In this document: in pieces, positions 7,724 through 16,580 of the stretch | How positions within the stretch are numbered: position 1 is the stretch's first letter | How the letters are laid out: each line of letters starts with the position of its first letter | Assembly: GCA_017883235.1 (NCBI GenBank) | Contig: JADGNY010000068.1 | Location: 1-36,899, forward strand | DNA from: Thermoanaerobaculia bacterium | Lineage (GTDB): Bacteria > Acidobacteriota > Thermoanaerobaculia > Gp7-AA8 | Direction: 5' to 3' | Length of the DNA: 36,899 nt | The notes under the pieces: generated by a model | The model's database searches: none | Seen by the model: only the letters and a program-made list of their open reading frames with translations | Told to the model about the DNA's origin: nothing | Program-made: the position numbers and the translations under genes

Positions 7724-8989
7724 TCACCGCACTTCGAGCAGGAATCCCTTCAGGTACTCCCCTTCCGGGCAGAACAACGACACCGGGTGGTCGGGGGCGG
7801 CGGTGAGCCGGCGGACGAACGCCACACGCCGCCCCGCATCCTGCGCGGCGGAGAAGATGATCTTCTGGAAGAGGTCGAGCGACATGTGGCCGCTGCAGGA
7901 GAAGGTCAGCATCCGCGCGCCGGGATCGAGCAGCTTCATGGCGAAGAGATTGATGTCCTTGTAGCCGCGCGCGGCGCGGTCGATGTCGCCGCGCGATTTT
8001 GCAAACGCGGGCGGATCGCAGATGAGGAGATCGAAGCGCGACGTGGTCTTGCGGACGTAGTCGAATGCGTCGGCGACGACGAAGCTCGCCTCATCAAAGC
8101 CATTGAGCCCGTGATTCTGGCGGGCCACCTCGATCGCGCCGGCGGAGATGTCGACGTTCTCCACCGAGGCCGCGCCGCCGGCAGCGGCGTAAACCCCGAA
8201 GGCGCCGCTGTAGGAGAAGAGATTCAGCACCCGGCGGCCGCCGGCCAGCGTGCGCGTCAGGGCGCGGTTCTCGCGCTGGTCGAGAAAGAAGCCGGTCTTC
8301 TGTCCCGAGGGGGGATCGACGCGGAAGCGCAGCCCGTTCTCGACGATCTCCGTTGACGGCTCCCCTTCCCCGGTCCACTCCGGATCCATCGGCAGGCGCT
8401 CGATGTGCCGCGCGGGGATGTCGTTCTTCCACCAGATGCCGCGCAGAGCCAGCTCGCGGCTGAGAACATCATTAATAACAGGCCGGAGCTGCTCGAGTCC
8501 CGCGTTGGCGATCTCGACGACGGCCAAGTCGTCATATCGATCGACCGTCAATCCGCTGAGCTCATCCCCCTCGGCATTGATGACGCGCATGGCGTTTGTG
8601 GCGTATGTGGTCAGGTCTAAAGTCGAAAGTGCAGGACGAACATCCCTCAAACGAGCAACATCTCTGGGCACTTTCGACTTTAGACCTGACCCCATACGCC
8701 GCGCGATCGACGACACCATCCGCTCGCACAGCGTCTCCTCGGTCAGCACCTCGTCCCCGAACGTCAGCGCCCGAACGCGGATCTGGGAATGCAGCGAATG
8801 GAACCCCGAGGCCACGCGGCGGCCGCGCGGATCGACGAGATCGGCGATGGCAGCCTCCTCCGGCCCGCTCTCGCGCGCGATCGCGCCGGCGAAGATCCAG
8901 GGATGGCGATTGGCGACCAGCCGCTCCTTGCCGGGCTTGAGCGTCAGGATGCGGCGGTTCGCCGGTTCGAAGAAATCCACGGCGCGCAT
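7724..8989 (-). CDS. Class I SAM-dependent rRNA (cytosine-C5) methyltransferase, RlmI/COG1092 family, with an in-frame repeat insertion
   Basis: This is a 421-aa protein, starting at ATG 8989 (MRAVDFFEPANRRILTLKPG). The N-terminal PUA domain includes RHPWIFAGAIARESG. Next come the family linker (INAEGDELSGLTVDRYD), GQKTGFFLDQRENR, SAM motif I NLFSYSGAFGVYAAAGG and catalytic motif DLLICDPPAFAKS. RlmI-type enzymes methylate cytosine in 23S rRNA. Between SSIARRM and TNAMRVINAEGD lie about 31 extra residues, encoded by a palindromic repeat element (8607-8693) that is found again near 25.4 kb. The normal family joins these two segments directly. The insertion keeps the frame and has no stop, so the enzyme may still be made with an extra loop between the PUA and catalytic domains. 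Confidence 0.88.
   Translation of the reverse strand: MRAVDFFEPANRRILTLKPGKERLVANRHPWIFAGAIARESGPEEAAIADLVDPRGRRVASGFHSLHSQIRVRALTFGDEVLTEETLCERMVSSIARRMGSGLKSKVPRDVARLRDVRPALSTLDLTTYATNAMRVINAEGDELSGLTVDRYDDLAVVEIANAGLEQLRPVINDVLSRELALRGIWWKNDIPARHIERLPMDPEWTGEGEPSTEIVENGLRFRVDPPSGQKTGFFLDQRENRALTRTLAGGRRVLNLFSYSGAFGVYAAAGGAASVENVDISAGAIEVARQNHGLNGFDEASFVVADAFDYVRKTTSRFDLLICDPPAFAKSRGDIDRAARGYKDINLFAMKLLDPGARMLTFSCSGHMSLDLFQKIIFSAAQDAGRRVAFVRRLTAAPDHPVSLFCPEGEYLKGFLLEVR
8607..8693. repeat. REP-like palindromic element inserted in the rRNA methyltransferase gene
   Basis: The 23-base core 8610-8632, beginning GTCAGGTCTAAAGTCGAAAG, is a perfect reverse complement of 8668-8690, with a 35-base loop. 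The flanks extend the pairing with only two mismatches, out to about 8599 and 8701. A second, partly decayed copy lies at 25366-25446. The GGGGTCAGGTCT-type end and the palindrome resemble REP elements moved by RAYT (Y1 transposase-like) proteins; that link is recalled, and no transposase is in the window. Confidence 0.85.
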
Positions 8990-9010
8990 CGTACGACGTA
9001 TGCTTCTGCG

Positions 9011-9679
9011 GTGAACGAAGAACAGACTGTATGGATCGTCATCGGCCTGGCCGCTGTGCTCGCCGTGGCGCTCATCGTCATCCTGGCCCGGAAATCGTCG
9101 GCGCTCTCCGAGCGGCTCGAGCGCCTGGTGACCTCCTTCGGATGGGAAACGCCGCGGCGCGTCTGGTGGACGGGCGCCATCCGTGCCCGCTGGCGCGGCT
9201 TCGACGTCGAACTGCGTCACATGCGCCGCTACAAAAGCACCCCGGAGCGGCTGTTGCTGATGGTGAAGACAGCCTCGCCGGCGCGTGTGATCGTGAAGCG
9301 CCGGATCCTCGGTTTTCTGTCGAAGCCGATCACGCTGTTCGGTCCGCCGCTGGTCGAGCCGACGAACCTCCCCGACCGCGAGCGGTTCTGGATCCGCTCG
9401 GATGAGCTGGTGTTCGTGGAGCGCCTCGTTGCGTACGCCGAGGTGCCGCCGGCGCTGGAGACGAACCTCATCGCCCGATTCGACGTCGTCGATCTCGGGC
9501 CGAAGCAGCTTCGCATCCTGCGCGCCGTGGACGAGGGCGCGGTGAGGAAGCACTTCGACCGTCCCTTCCTCAAGTTCGGCCGCGACTACGAACTGATCGA
9601 CACGATCACCACCGAGGAGTGGACGCTGGCGGCCTTGATCGTGGAGAAGCTGGGGCTGCGGGGATACGAGATGGCGTGA
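9011..9679 (+). CDS. Membrane-anchored protein of unknown function (222 aa)
   Basis: The start is taken as GTG 9011, which gives MNEEQTVWIVIGLAAVLAV followed by one N-terminal transmembrane helix (residues about 8-27) and a soluble cytoplasmic or periplasmic domain. Only 21 bases separate this start from the start of the divergent methyltransferase, so both promoters must overlap the coding edges. The soluble part has the segments FGWETPRRVWWTGAIRARW and DYELIDTITTEEW but no catalytic motif that I recognise. The strand is supported by frame length and by high GC at third positions. Confidence 0.65.
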   Translation: MNEEQTVWIVIGLAAVLAVALIVILARKSSALSERLERLVTSFGWETPRRVWWTGAIRARWRGFDVELRHMRRYKSTPERLLLMVKTASPARVIVKRRILGFLSKPITLFGPPLVEPTNLPDRERFWIRSDELVFVERLVAYAEVPPALETNLIARFDVVDLGPKQLRILRAVDEGAVRKHFDRPFLKFGRDYELIDTITTEEWTLAALIVEKLGLRGYEMA

Positions 9680-10002
9680 GGCCGGACCTCGCGGACCGAT
9701 GAACCTCGCTTTTTTCTGATTGCAAATCGTCAGGATTATTTGTACCATTGCTACTCGTCTTTCCCATCGATTCGTTTCCCATCAGCAAGCTGTCCCGGTG
9801 TGCTGTGTGTGTGCGGCAGCTTTGTGCGAGAGCGCAGCCCGGCGATCCTGGCTTCCGTCGTGGGAGTCGCGTCTGCCCTGCGCAACGGTCGATGCAGATA
9901 TCAGGAGATCAAATGGACAACGACCGCACCCCGTTCGGCTCGGGGCTCGCAGCCTCTGGTACTCGCCATCCCCTCTCTACACAACACAAGGAGCATTTCT
10001 CG
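9680..10002 (+). other. Long leader region before the secreted nuclease gene
   Basis: This 323-bp gap has no gene I can support. Bases 9710-9755 are AT-rich and are the likely promoter area. Bases 9795-9905 are GC-rich with several possible small hairpins (for example TGCG at about 9825 pairing with CGCA). It ends with AAGGAG (9988-9993), the ribosome site of the nuclease gene. A structured leader is possible, but I could not match it to a known riboswitch. Confidence 0.4.
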
Positions 10003-13000
10003 ATGAATGTCCGCCGGTACTCCCTTCTACTGTTGCTTTGCTTTGTCTTCCTCGCTCAGATCGCGAGCGCGCAAGTCGTCATCAGCCAGGTTTATGGCGG
10101 TGGCGGCAACGCCGGCGCCCCCCTAAAAAACGATTTCATCGAGATCTTCAACCGAGGCACCTCGCCGCAGAGTCTGGCGGGATGGTCCGTTCAGTACGCG
10201 AGCACTGCCGGCAGCTCGTGGCAGGTGACCAACCTGACGGCGATTTCGCTGGCCCCCGGTCAGTACTATCTCATCCAGGAAGCGGCCGGGGCAGGCACGC
10301 AGCCGAATCTGCCAACTCCCGATGCAACTGGCGGCATCGCCATGGCCCTGGGAGCCGGGAAAGTTGCACTGGTGTCGAACACCACCGCTCTGACGTGCGG
10401 CGCGACCAACAACTGCCCTGGCATCTCTGCAATCATCGATCTGGTCGGCTTCGGTACAGGAACGAGCAGCTTCGAGGGTGCCGGACCCACCGGGACCTTG
10501 AGCAACACGACCGCAGCGTTTCGTGCCTCGAGCGGTTGCACGGATTCGAACAACAACGCCAGCGACTTTGCCGTCGCCGCACCGGCTCCCCGCAACACCG
10601 CCGCAGCACTTCACACATGCACCGCCACCACCCCAACCCTGTCGATCGGCAACGTTTCCGCGCTCGAAGGTGACAGCGGCACGACGACCTTCACGTTCAC
10701 GGTCTCGCTTTCAGGCGGCACAGCACCTCCGGGCGGCGTGACCTTCAACATCGCAACCGCGGACGGGTCGGCGACGACTGCCAACAGTGACTATGTCGCC
10801 AAGACGCTGACCGCGCAGAGCGTCACATCCACCTACACCTTCACCGTCCTCGTGAACGGCGATACCGATGTCGAGCCGAACGAAACGTTCAGCGTGAACG
10901 TCACAAGCATCGTCGGAGCGACGAACACCACCGCGACTGCGACGGGCACGATTACCAACGATGACAGCCCGACCCCGCCGACCGGCACCGGCTCCGCGAA
11001 TCCCTCCTCGCTCGCCGTCGGTGACACGACAACGATGACGGTGAACGTCACGCCGGGAGTCAAGCCGGCGAGCACGGGAATCACCGTGACGGCGAATCTC
11101 GCGGCCATCGGCGGATCGGTACAGCCGTTCGCAGGCAGCGGAAACACGTTCACCCTCGATGCAACCGTCGCCACGGGCACGACCCTCGGCGCGAAAACGA
11201 TTCCGGTAACGATCTCCGACGCGCAGGGACGCTCGTCGAGCACCTCGATCAGCCTCAGCATCGTACAACCGCCCCCACCGGCCGACCATGTCGTCATCAG
11301 TCAAATTTACGGCGGCGGCGGCAACTCCGGCGCGACCTACACGAATGATTTCGTCGAGCTCTACAACCCGACCAACATTCCGTTTGACATGGCCGGCTGG
11401 ACGATTCAATACGCATCCGCCGCCGGCACGGCATGGAACAACTTTCAGACGCTCGGCGGAATCATCGGGCCGGGCCAGTATTACCTGATCTCGCTCGCGT
11501 CCGGCGGCGCGACCGGCGATCCGCTTCCCGCGGCAAACGTTTTCGGCAGCATCAACATGAGCGCCACCACCGGCAAGGTAGCGCTCGTCCGCAACGGCAC
11601 GATTCAATCAGGCGGCTGCCCCATCTCGTCCCCCAATCCGGACGTGATCGATTTCGTCGGCTACGGAACATCGGCAACGTGCAGCGAAGGAAACCTGAGC
11701 GCGCCCGCGCCGAGCAACACGACGGCGATCCTGAGGAAAAACAGCGGAAACACGGACACCAACATCAACCGCGACGACTTCGTCACGGGCACACCCACGC
11801 CGCGCCGCACGGCGATCATCGCGGAGCTCGGACCGTCGGTGGTCAACACCGATCCGGCATCGAACGGCACCAACGAGCCGCACGACGGCGGCGTAACGGT
11901 CAATTTCAGCGAGGCCGTCGACGTCGATGCCGCCTGGTACAACATCAACTGCGCGGTAACAGGCCTGCATAACGACGCCACCGTCGCGCACACGAGCGAC
12001 TTCAAGTCGTACGTCATCACGCCGAATGCAAACTTCCAGTTCGGCGAGACCTGCTCGGTCACGATCAATAAAGACGCGATTCACGATCAGGACACCGATG
12101 ACAGCGCGCCGAACACCGACACGCTGTTTGCGGATTACAACTGGAGCTTCACCGTCGTCGGGGCCGGCCAGCCGGCTCCCTATCCTCCCAGCGTTCACCT
12201 GACGATGGGCAATCCGACGAACGCGGCGGCAGACGTCAACCAGCCGAACAACTACCTGATGGTGAAGCCGACCTACTCGCTTTCCTACAATCGGGACATC
12301 GGCAGGCCGAACTGGGTGAGCTGGCATCTGGACAGCTCGTGGTTCGGCAGCCTGGCGCGCGTGGACACCTTCCGAGCTGATCCTGCCGTTCCGCCCGATT
12401 GGTATCGCGTGCAGGGGTTCGATTTCTCTCTCTCCGGTTTCGACCGCGGCCACATGACGCCGAACGCCGACCGCGACAATGAAAATCGCATCCCGATCAA
12501 TCAGGAAACCTACCTGATGTCGAACATGGTGGCGCAGGCCCCAGACAACAATCAGGGGCCGTGGGCGAATCTGGAGAACGATCTCCGGACCATCGTCGCC
12601 GCGGGCGATATGGAGCTGTACATCGTCTCCGGACCGGCGGGAGTAGGGGGCATCGGCAGCAACGGGCCAGCCACGACCGTCGCCAACGGCCACGTCATCG
12701 TACCGGCGTACACATGGAAGGCCGCACTCGTCCTGCCGAAGGGCGATAACGACCTCTCGCGCGTCACCGCTTCGACGCGCACGATCGCGGTCATCATGCC
12801 CAACATCCAGGGCATCCAAAACACCGACTGGCACACGTACCTCACCACCGTCGACGCGGTCGAGGCGCTGTGCGTCTGCGATCTCTTTTCGAACGTTCCT
12901 GCCGCAGTGCAGAACAGCATCGAGGCGGGCGTCAACGGCACCAATCCTCCGGGCACCGCCAATCAGTCCGTGAGCACGAACGAGGACGCGTCGAAGACAT

Positions 13001-15174
13001 TCACGCTCGACGCCGTCAGTGCCACCAACGGCCCTCTCACCTACACGATCGTGACGACACCGTCCCACGGCGTGCTTTCCGGCACCGGCGGATCGCAAAC
13101 CTATACGCCCGCTCCCGATTTCAACGGCAACGATTCCTTCACCTACCGCGTAAGCGACAGCACAGGCACCTCGAATACGTCCACCGTTACGATCTCGGTT
13201 CTCGAGGTGAACGATCCTCCCACGGCCGCAGACGACGCCAAGTCGACGGATGAGGACACCACCCTCACCTTCGCCGGCTCCGATCTGACGGCCAACGACA
13301 GTACAGGCCCGGCGAATGAGAGCAGCCAGACGCTCACGGTCACCGCGGTTACCGCGACCGCCACGACACACGGCAGCGTCACGCTCACCTCGGGAACGGT
13401 GAGCTACGTTCCTGACGCCAACTACAACGGACCGGCGGGCTTCACCTATCAGGTCTGCGACAACGGCATCACCGGCGGCCTCTCCGACTCGCAATGCGCC
13501 ACCGCCACGGTCAATGTCACCGTGAATGAGGTGAACGACCGCCCCACCGCCGCAGACGACGCGAAGTCGACGGATGAGGACACCCCCCTCACGTTCGCGA
13601 GCTCCGATCTCACGGCCAACGACAGCACGGGACCGGCGAACGAGAGCAGCCAGTCGCTCACGGTCAACGCGGTCACCGCGACCGCCAACACGCACGGCAC
13701 CGTCACACTGACATCCGGCGTGGTGAGCTACATCCCCGACGCGAACTACAACGGCGCGGCCAGCTTCACCTACCGCGTCTGCGACAACGGCTTCACCAAC
13801 GGCCTCTCCGATCCGTTGTGCACCACCGCCACGGTCAACGTCACCGTAAACCCGGTGAATGATCCCCCCACCGCGTCGATCGTGACCGTGACGACCTCTC
13901 CCGAAGGAACGGCGGTGACGGCAACGGCGAACGTGAGCGATCCCGACGCGAATGAATCGTTCACCTATGCCTGGAACGTGAAGAAGAACGGATCGCCCTA
14001 CGCGAGCGGCAGCACCTCCTCGATCAACTTCACGCCTGACGACAACGGTGCCTACCTCGTGTCGCTCACCGTCACCGACGCAAGCGGTGCTACCGGCAGC
14101 GACTCCCGCACGATCAACGTCACCAACGTCGCCCCCGTCATCACTTCGGCCGTGCTTTCCGCCGTGTCGATTGATGAGAACGGCAGCGTGACCATCTCCG
14201 GCGCCTTTACCGACCCGGGAACCGCCGATACGCACACGGTGATCGTGAACTGGGGCGACGGCAGCGCCAACTCCATGGTCCCTCTCGCATCAGGCAGCCG
14301 CGTCTTCTCGTTGGCACACCAGTACCTCGACGACGCGCCGTCCGGCACCGCTTCCGACGTTTACTCGATTTCCGTGACCGTTGCGGACGATGACGCCGGC
14401 ACTGCCAACGCCAGCGCTTCGGTGACCGTGAACAACGTCGCTCCCTCGATCAACTCGGTGACCGGTCCGACCATGCCGCTCTCGCTCGGAACGGTAACGT
14501 CCATCAACATCAGCTACAGCGACATCGGCACGCTCGATACGCATACCGCGGTGATCACCTGGGACGACGGCTCCTCGTCTCCGGCTGCCTGCGCCGCGGG
14601 CACGTGTACGGCCACGCACACCTACGCGGCAGCCGGTGTCTACGGCGTCGCCATCAGCCTCTCCGATGACGACACCGGCAGCGCGACGGCGCGGTTCGAC
14701 TACGTCGTGGTCTATGACCCGAGCGCGGGATTCGTCACCGGCGGCGGCTGGATCAATTCACCGCTCGGCGCCTACATCGCCAATCCGAGTCTGACCGGAA
14801 AGGCCACCTTCGGCTTCAGCTCGAAGTATGAGAACGGACAGAGCATACCGTCAGGCAATACACAGTTCCAGTTCCACGCCACGAACTTCGACTTCGCCAC
14901 CACGTCGTACCAGTGGCTGGTCGTCGCCGGAGCGAAGGCGCAGTACAAGGGGACCGGTACCTTGAACGGCAGCGGCCACTACGGTTTCCTTCTCACCGCG
15001 ACCGACGGCGACGTCAAAGGCGGAGATGGAGTGGACAAGTTCCGCATCCAGATCTGGAACCAGCAGACGGGCGACACGGTGTACGACAACGCGCTGGGCG
15101 CGTCTGCCGACATCGACTCCGCCAACCCGCAGCAGATCGGCAGCGGAAGCATCGTCATCCATAGTGGGAAGTAA
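10003..15174 (+). CDS. Very large secreted multidomain DNA/RNA endonuclease (lamin-tail, Calx-beta, DRGH nuclease, cadherin/PKD-like)
   Basis: This is a 1723-aa protein starting at ATG 10003 after AAGGAG; the longer open frame upstream lacks a signal peptide. Domains in order: signal peptide (1-24); lamin-tail domain 1 (25-200, VVISQVYGGGGN); Calx-beta (about 213-322); lamin-tail 2 (about 428-604, VVISQIYGGGGN); Ig-like SbsA/Big_5 (610-720); non-specific endonuclease NUC1 (about 732-963) with the DRGH motif at 814-817 and metal-site region NNQGPW; three cadherin-like repeats (986-1285); PKD-like domains (1290-1573); and a C-terminal 'post-COAP' type domain with the motif TGGGWI. DRGH nucleases cut DNA and RNA using a catalytic histidine and a metal ion. 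Together this implies a secreted or surface nuclease for scavenging nucleic acid. Lamin-tail domains also occur in ExeM-like extracellular nucleases. No sorting motif is evident at the C-terminus. Confidence 0.88.
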   Translation: MNVRRYSLLLLLCFVFLAQIASAQVVISQVYGGGGNAGAPLKNDFIEIFNRGTSPQSLAGWSVQYASTAGSSWQVTNLTAISLAPGQYYLIQEAAGAGTQPNLPTPDATGGIAMALGAGKVALVSNTTALTCGATNNCPGISAIIDLVGFGTGTSSFEGAGPTGTLSNTTAAFRASSGCTDSNNNASDFAVAAPAPRNTAAALHTCTATTPTLSIGNVSALEGDSGTTTFTFTVSLSGGTAPPGGVTFNIATADGSATTANSDYVAKTLTAQSVTSTYTFTVLVNGDTDVEPNETFSVNVTSIVGATNTTATATGTITNDDSPTPPTGTGSANPSSLAVGDTTTMTVNVTPGVKPASTGITVTANLAAIGGSVQPFAGSGNTFTLDATVATGTTLGAKTIPVTISDAQGRSSSTSISLSIVQPPPPADHVVISQIYGGGGNSGATYTNDFVELYNPTNIPFDMAGWTIQYASAAGTAWNNFQTLGGIIGPGQYYLISLASGGATGDPLPAANVFGSINMSATTGKVALVRNGTIQSGGCPISSPNPDVIDFVGYGTSATCSEGNLSAPAPSNTTAILRKNSGNTDTNINRDDFVTGTPTPRRTAIIAELGPSVVNTDPASNGTNEPHDGGVTVNFSEAVDVDAAWYNINCAVTGLHNDATVAHTSDFKSYVITPNANFQFGETCSVTINKDAIHDQDTDDSAPNTDTLFADYNWSFTVVGAGQPAPYPPSVHLTMGNPTNAAADVNQPNNYLMVKPTYSLSYNRDIGRPNWVSWHLDSSWFGSLARVDTFRADPAVPPDWYRVQGFDFSLSGFDRGHMTPNADRDNENRIPINQETYLMSNMVAQAPDNNQGPWANLENDLRTIVAAGDMELYIVSGPAGVGGIGSNGPATTVANGHVIVPAYTWKAALVLPKGDNDLSRVTASTRTIAVIMPNIQGIQNTDWHTYLTTVDAVEALCVCDLFSNVPAAVQNSIEAGVNGTNPPGTANQSVSTNEDASKTFTLDAVSATNGPLTYTIVTTPSHGVLSGTGGSQTYTPAPDFNGNDSFTYRVSDSTGTSNTSTVTISVLEVNDPPTAADDAKSTDEDTTLTFAGSDLTANDSTGPANESSQTLTVTAVTATATTHGSVTLTSGTVSYVPDANYNGPAGFTYQVCDNGITGGLSDSQCATATVNVTVNEVNDRPTAADDAKSTDEDTPLTFASSDLTANDSTGPANESSQSLTVNAVTATANTHGTVTLTSGVVSYIPDANYNGAASFTYRVCDNGFTNGLSDPLCTTATVNVTVNPVNDPPTASIVTVTTSPEGTAVTATANVSDPDANESFTYAWNVKKNGSPYASGSTSSINFTPDDNGAYLVSLTVTDASGATGSDSRTINVTNVAPVITSAVLSAVSIDENGSVTISGAFTDPGTADTHTVIVNWGDGSANSMVPLASGSRVFSLAHQYLDDAPSGTASDVYSISVTVADDDAGTANASASVTVNNVAPSINSVTGPTMPLSLGTVTSINISYSDIGTLDTHTAVITWDDGSSSPAACAAGTCTATHTYAAAGVYGVAISLSDDDTGSATARFDYVVVYDPSAGFVTGGGWINSPLGAYIANPSLTGKATFGFSSKYENGQSIPSGNTQFQFHATNFDFATTSYQWLVVAGAKAQYKGTGTLNGSGHYGFLLTATDGDVKGGDGVDKFRIQIWNQQTGDTVYDNALGASADIDSANPQQIGSGSIVIHSGK
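13207..13854 (+). repeat. Tandem duplication of a 324-bp cadherin-like domain
   Basis: Two adjacent units begin at 13207 and 13531, exactly 324 bp (108 codons) apart. They share long identical peptide stretches such as TAADDAKSTDEDT and LTANDSTGPANESSQ. The high identity compared with the other repeats in the protein points to a recent in-frame duplication. Confidence 0.9.
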
Positions 15175-15191
15175 CCACTAGTTGCAACCGT

Positions 15192-15220
15192 GAGTCGGAG
15201 CCCCAAATGGGCTCCGACTC
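15192..15220. terminator. Strong hairpin between convergent genes
   Basis: GAGTCGGAGCCC (15192-15203) pairs perfectly with 15209-15220 over a 5-base loop. It lies between the nuclease stop and the stop of the minus-strand membrane protein. There is no clear T run on either side, but position and a perfect 12-bp stem favour a bidirectional terminator. Confidence 0.7.
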
Positions 15221-15224
15221 GCGA

Positions 15225-16580
15225 TCACTTCCTGCCCGCCTGCGCCGGCGCGGCCAGCACACCCGCCGGCTGCGGGGCGGGGTACGAGAGCGCGTAGAGC
15301 CGCAGTTGGAACAGCGAGAACCACGCCGCGCCGAAGAGGGCCAGCAGCACGATCAATCCCGTCCGGCGTGTCAGCGACTCCACCAGCGCCGGCACGATTC
15401 CGAAGAGCGCCAGGATCAGCGGCGTGGCCAGCAACACGTCAAAAAGGTAGGGATGAAGCGCCACCGCCTGGCTGAAGACCGCCGCGTAGAGCAGATACGA
15501 ACCAGTCAAGGCGATCAGCGCCACCACCGCGATGCGCGGCGCGCGCCGCCGGACGAACGCGGCCAGCGTCGCCAGCAACGCCGCGGCGCCGCAGAAGAAG
15601 AGCGATTCCCATCGGAAGAGGAATTCATGATTGCCGGGCCGCCCCGAGCGCACGATGTCGCGTCCGAAGGCGATGTCGAGATGATCGCCGTAGAACATCG
15701 CATCGCCATCGAGTCCGCTGCGGTACTGAAAACGGGAGCCGGCCAGTTGCACGTCCGAATGCCTGGTCTCGTACCTGGCGCCCATCAGCTCGATCCCGTA
15801 GACCCCGAGCGCGCAGATCCACGGAACGAGCAACGTCACCACGAGAAGTTTCAGCGGCGGCCGCTCTTCGCGGAGCAGAAGGACCGCGGCAACATACGAG
15901 GCGATGAACATCAGGCCGATGATCGACTCGATGTAGGAGAGTGCGAAGATGGCCAGCGCCTGCAGCACCGTGACAACGCGCGTCCGGCGGCCGCCGAGCG
16001 CCCGCTCTTCCAGCAGCAGAAAACTGATCGACGCCATCAGGGAGTACTCGTGCTCCGACATCCTCCAGAAGCCGGCCAGATTGTCGGGGAAGGTGAACCA
16101 GACCATCTGCACCGCCACGCCGAGGACGAAGGCGTGGAGAGGCTCGGCGCCGAGGCGGCGGGCCAGGCGGTACGTGAACAACGCCAGCAGCGACGCGATC
16201 AGCAGCGCCACCACCTCGTGGTGAAACGCCAGCAGGCGCCAGCCGTACCGGCCGGTCATCGCCATCCACACCTTCTCGGCCAGGAAGCTGCTGATCATGA
16301 ATCCGCCAGTGAAGGAGCGATAGATGATCTTCTCGTCAGGCGTCGGCCAGACCAGCCCATACGACGCGAAGAAACCGTGATGAAGCCAGCGTCCCAGGAT
16401 CGTGTGCGCGCGCATCGGGAGATCGCTGCTGGACAGCGATCCCACCCACCGCTGATGCACGTTCACCCAGACGTATCCGAATGCGATCAGGCCGGCAATC
16501 AGAAACAGCGCGAAGATCGTGACGCCGCCCAGCCGCTCATCACCGGAAGGCGCCGGGTCGTTTTCCTCCGCGATACTCAT
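15225..16580 (-). CDS. Polytopic membrane protein, unknown function
   Basis: This 451-aa protein starts at ATG 16580, whose ATGA overlaps the stop of the esterase gene upstream, so the two are translationally coupled. About ten hydrophobic helices are visible (for example VTIFALFLIAGLIAFGYVW, LLIASLLALFTYRLARRLG, LILALFGIVPALVES). The layout, with charged loops such as MRAHTILGRWLHHGFF, recalls membrane glycosyltransferase-like or O-antigen-type proteins. I see no diagnostic acidic motif, so no function is assigned. A longer frame upstream exists but runs into the esterase gene in another frame. Confidence 0.75.
   Translation of the reverse strand: MSIAEENDPAPSGDERLGGVTIFALFLIAGLIAFGYVWVNVHQRWVGSLSSSDLPMRAHTILGRWLHHGFFASYGLVWPTPDEKIIYRSFTGGFMISSFLAEKVWMAMTGRYGWRLLAFHHEVVALLIASLLALFTYRLARRLGAEPLHAFVLGVAVQMVWFTFPDNLAGFWRMSEHEYSLMASISFLLLEERALGGRRTRVVTVLQALAIFALSYIESIIGLMFIASYVAAVLLLREERPPLKLLVVTLLVPWICALGVYGIELMGARYETRHSDVQLAGSRFQYRSGLDGDAMFYGDHLDIAFGRDIVRSGRPGNHEFLFRWESLFFCGAAALLATLAAFVRRRAPRIAVVALIALTGSYLLYAAVFSQAVALHPYLFDVLLATPLILALFGIVPALVESLTRRTGLIVLLALFGAAWFSLFQLRLYALSYPAPQPAGVLAAPAQAGRK

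Noticed and set aside
9795-9905. Riboswitch in the nuclease leader
   Set aside because: Only small generic hairpins were found; no known aptamer core could be matched.
11608-14235. 875-aa minus-strand open frame
   Set aside because: It is antisense to the secreted nuclease and low in complexity (Val, Arg, Gly). It is a GC-skew artefact.
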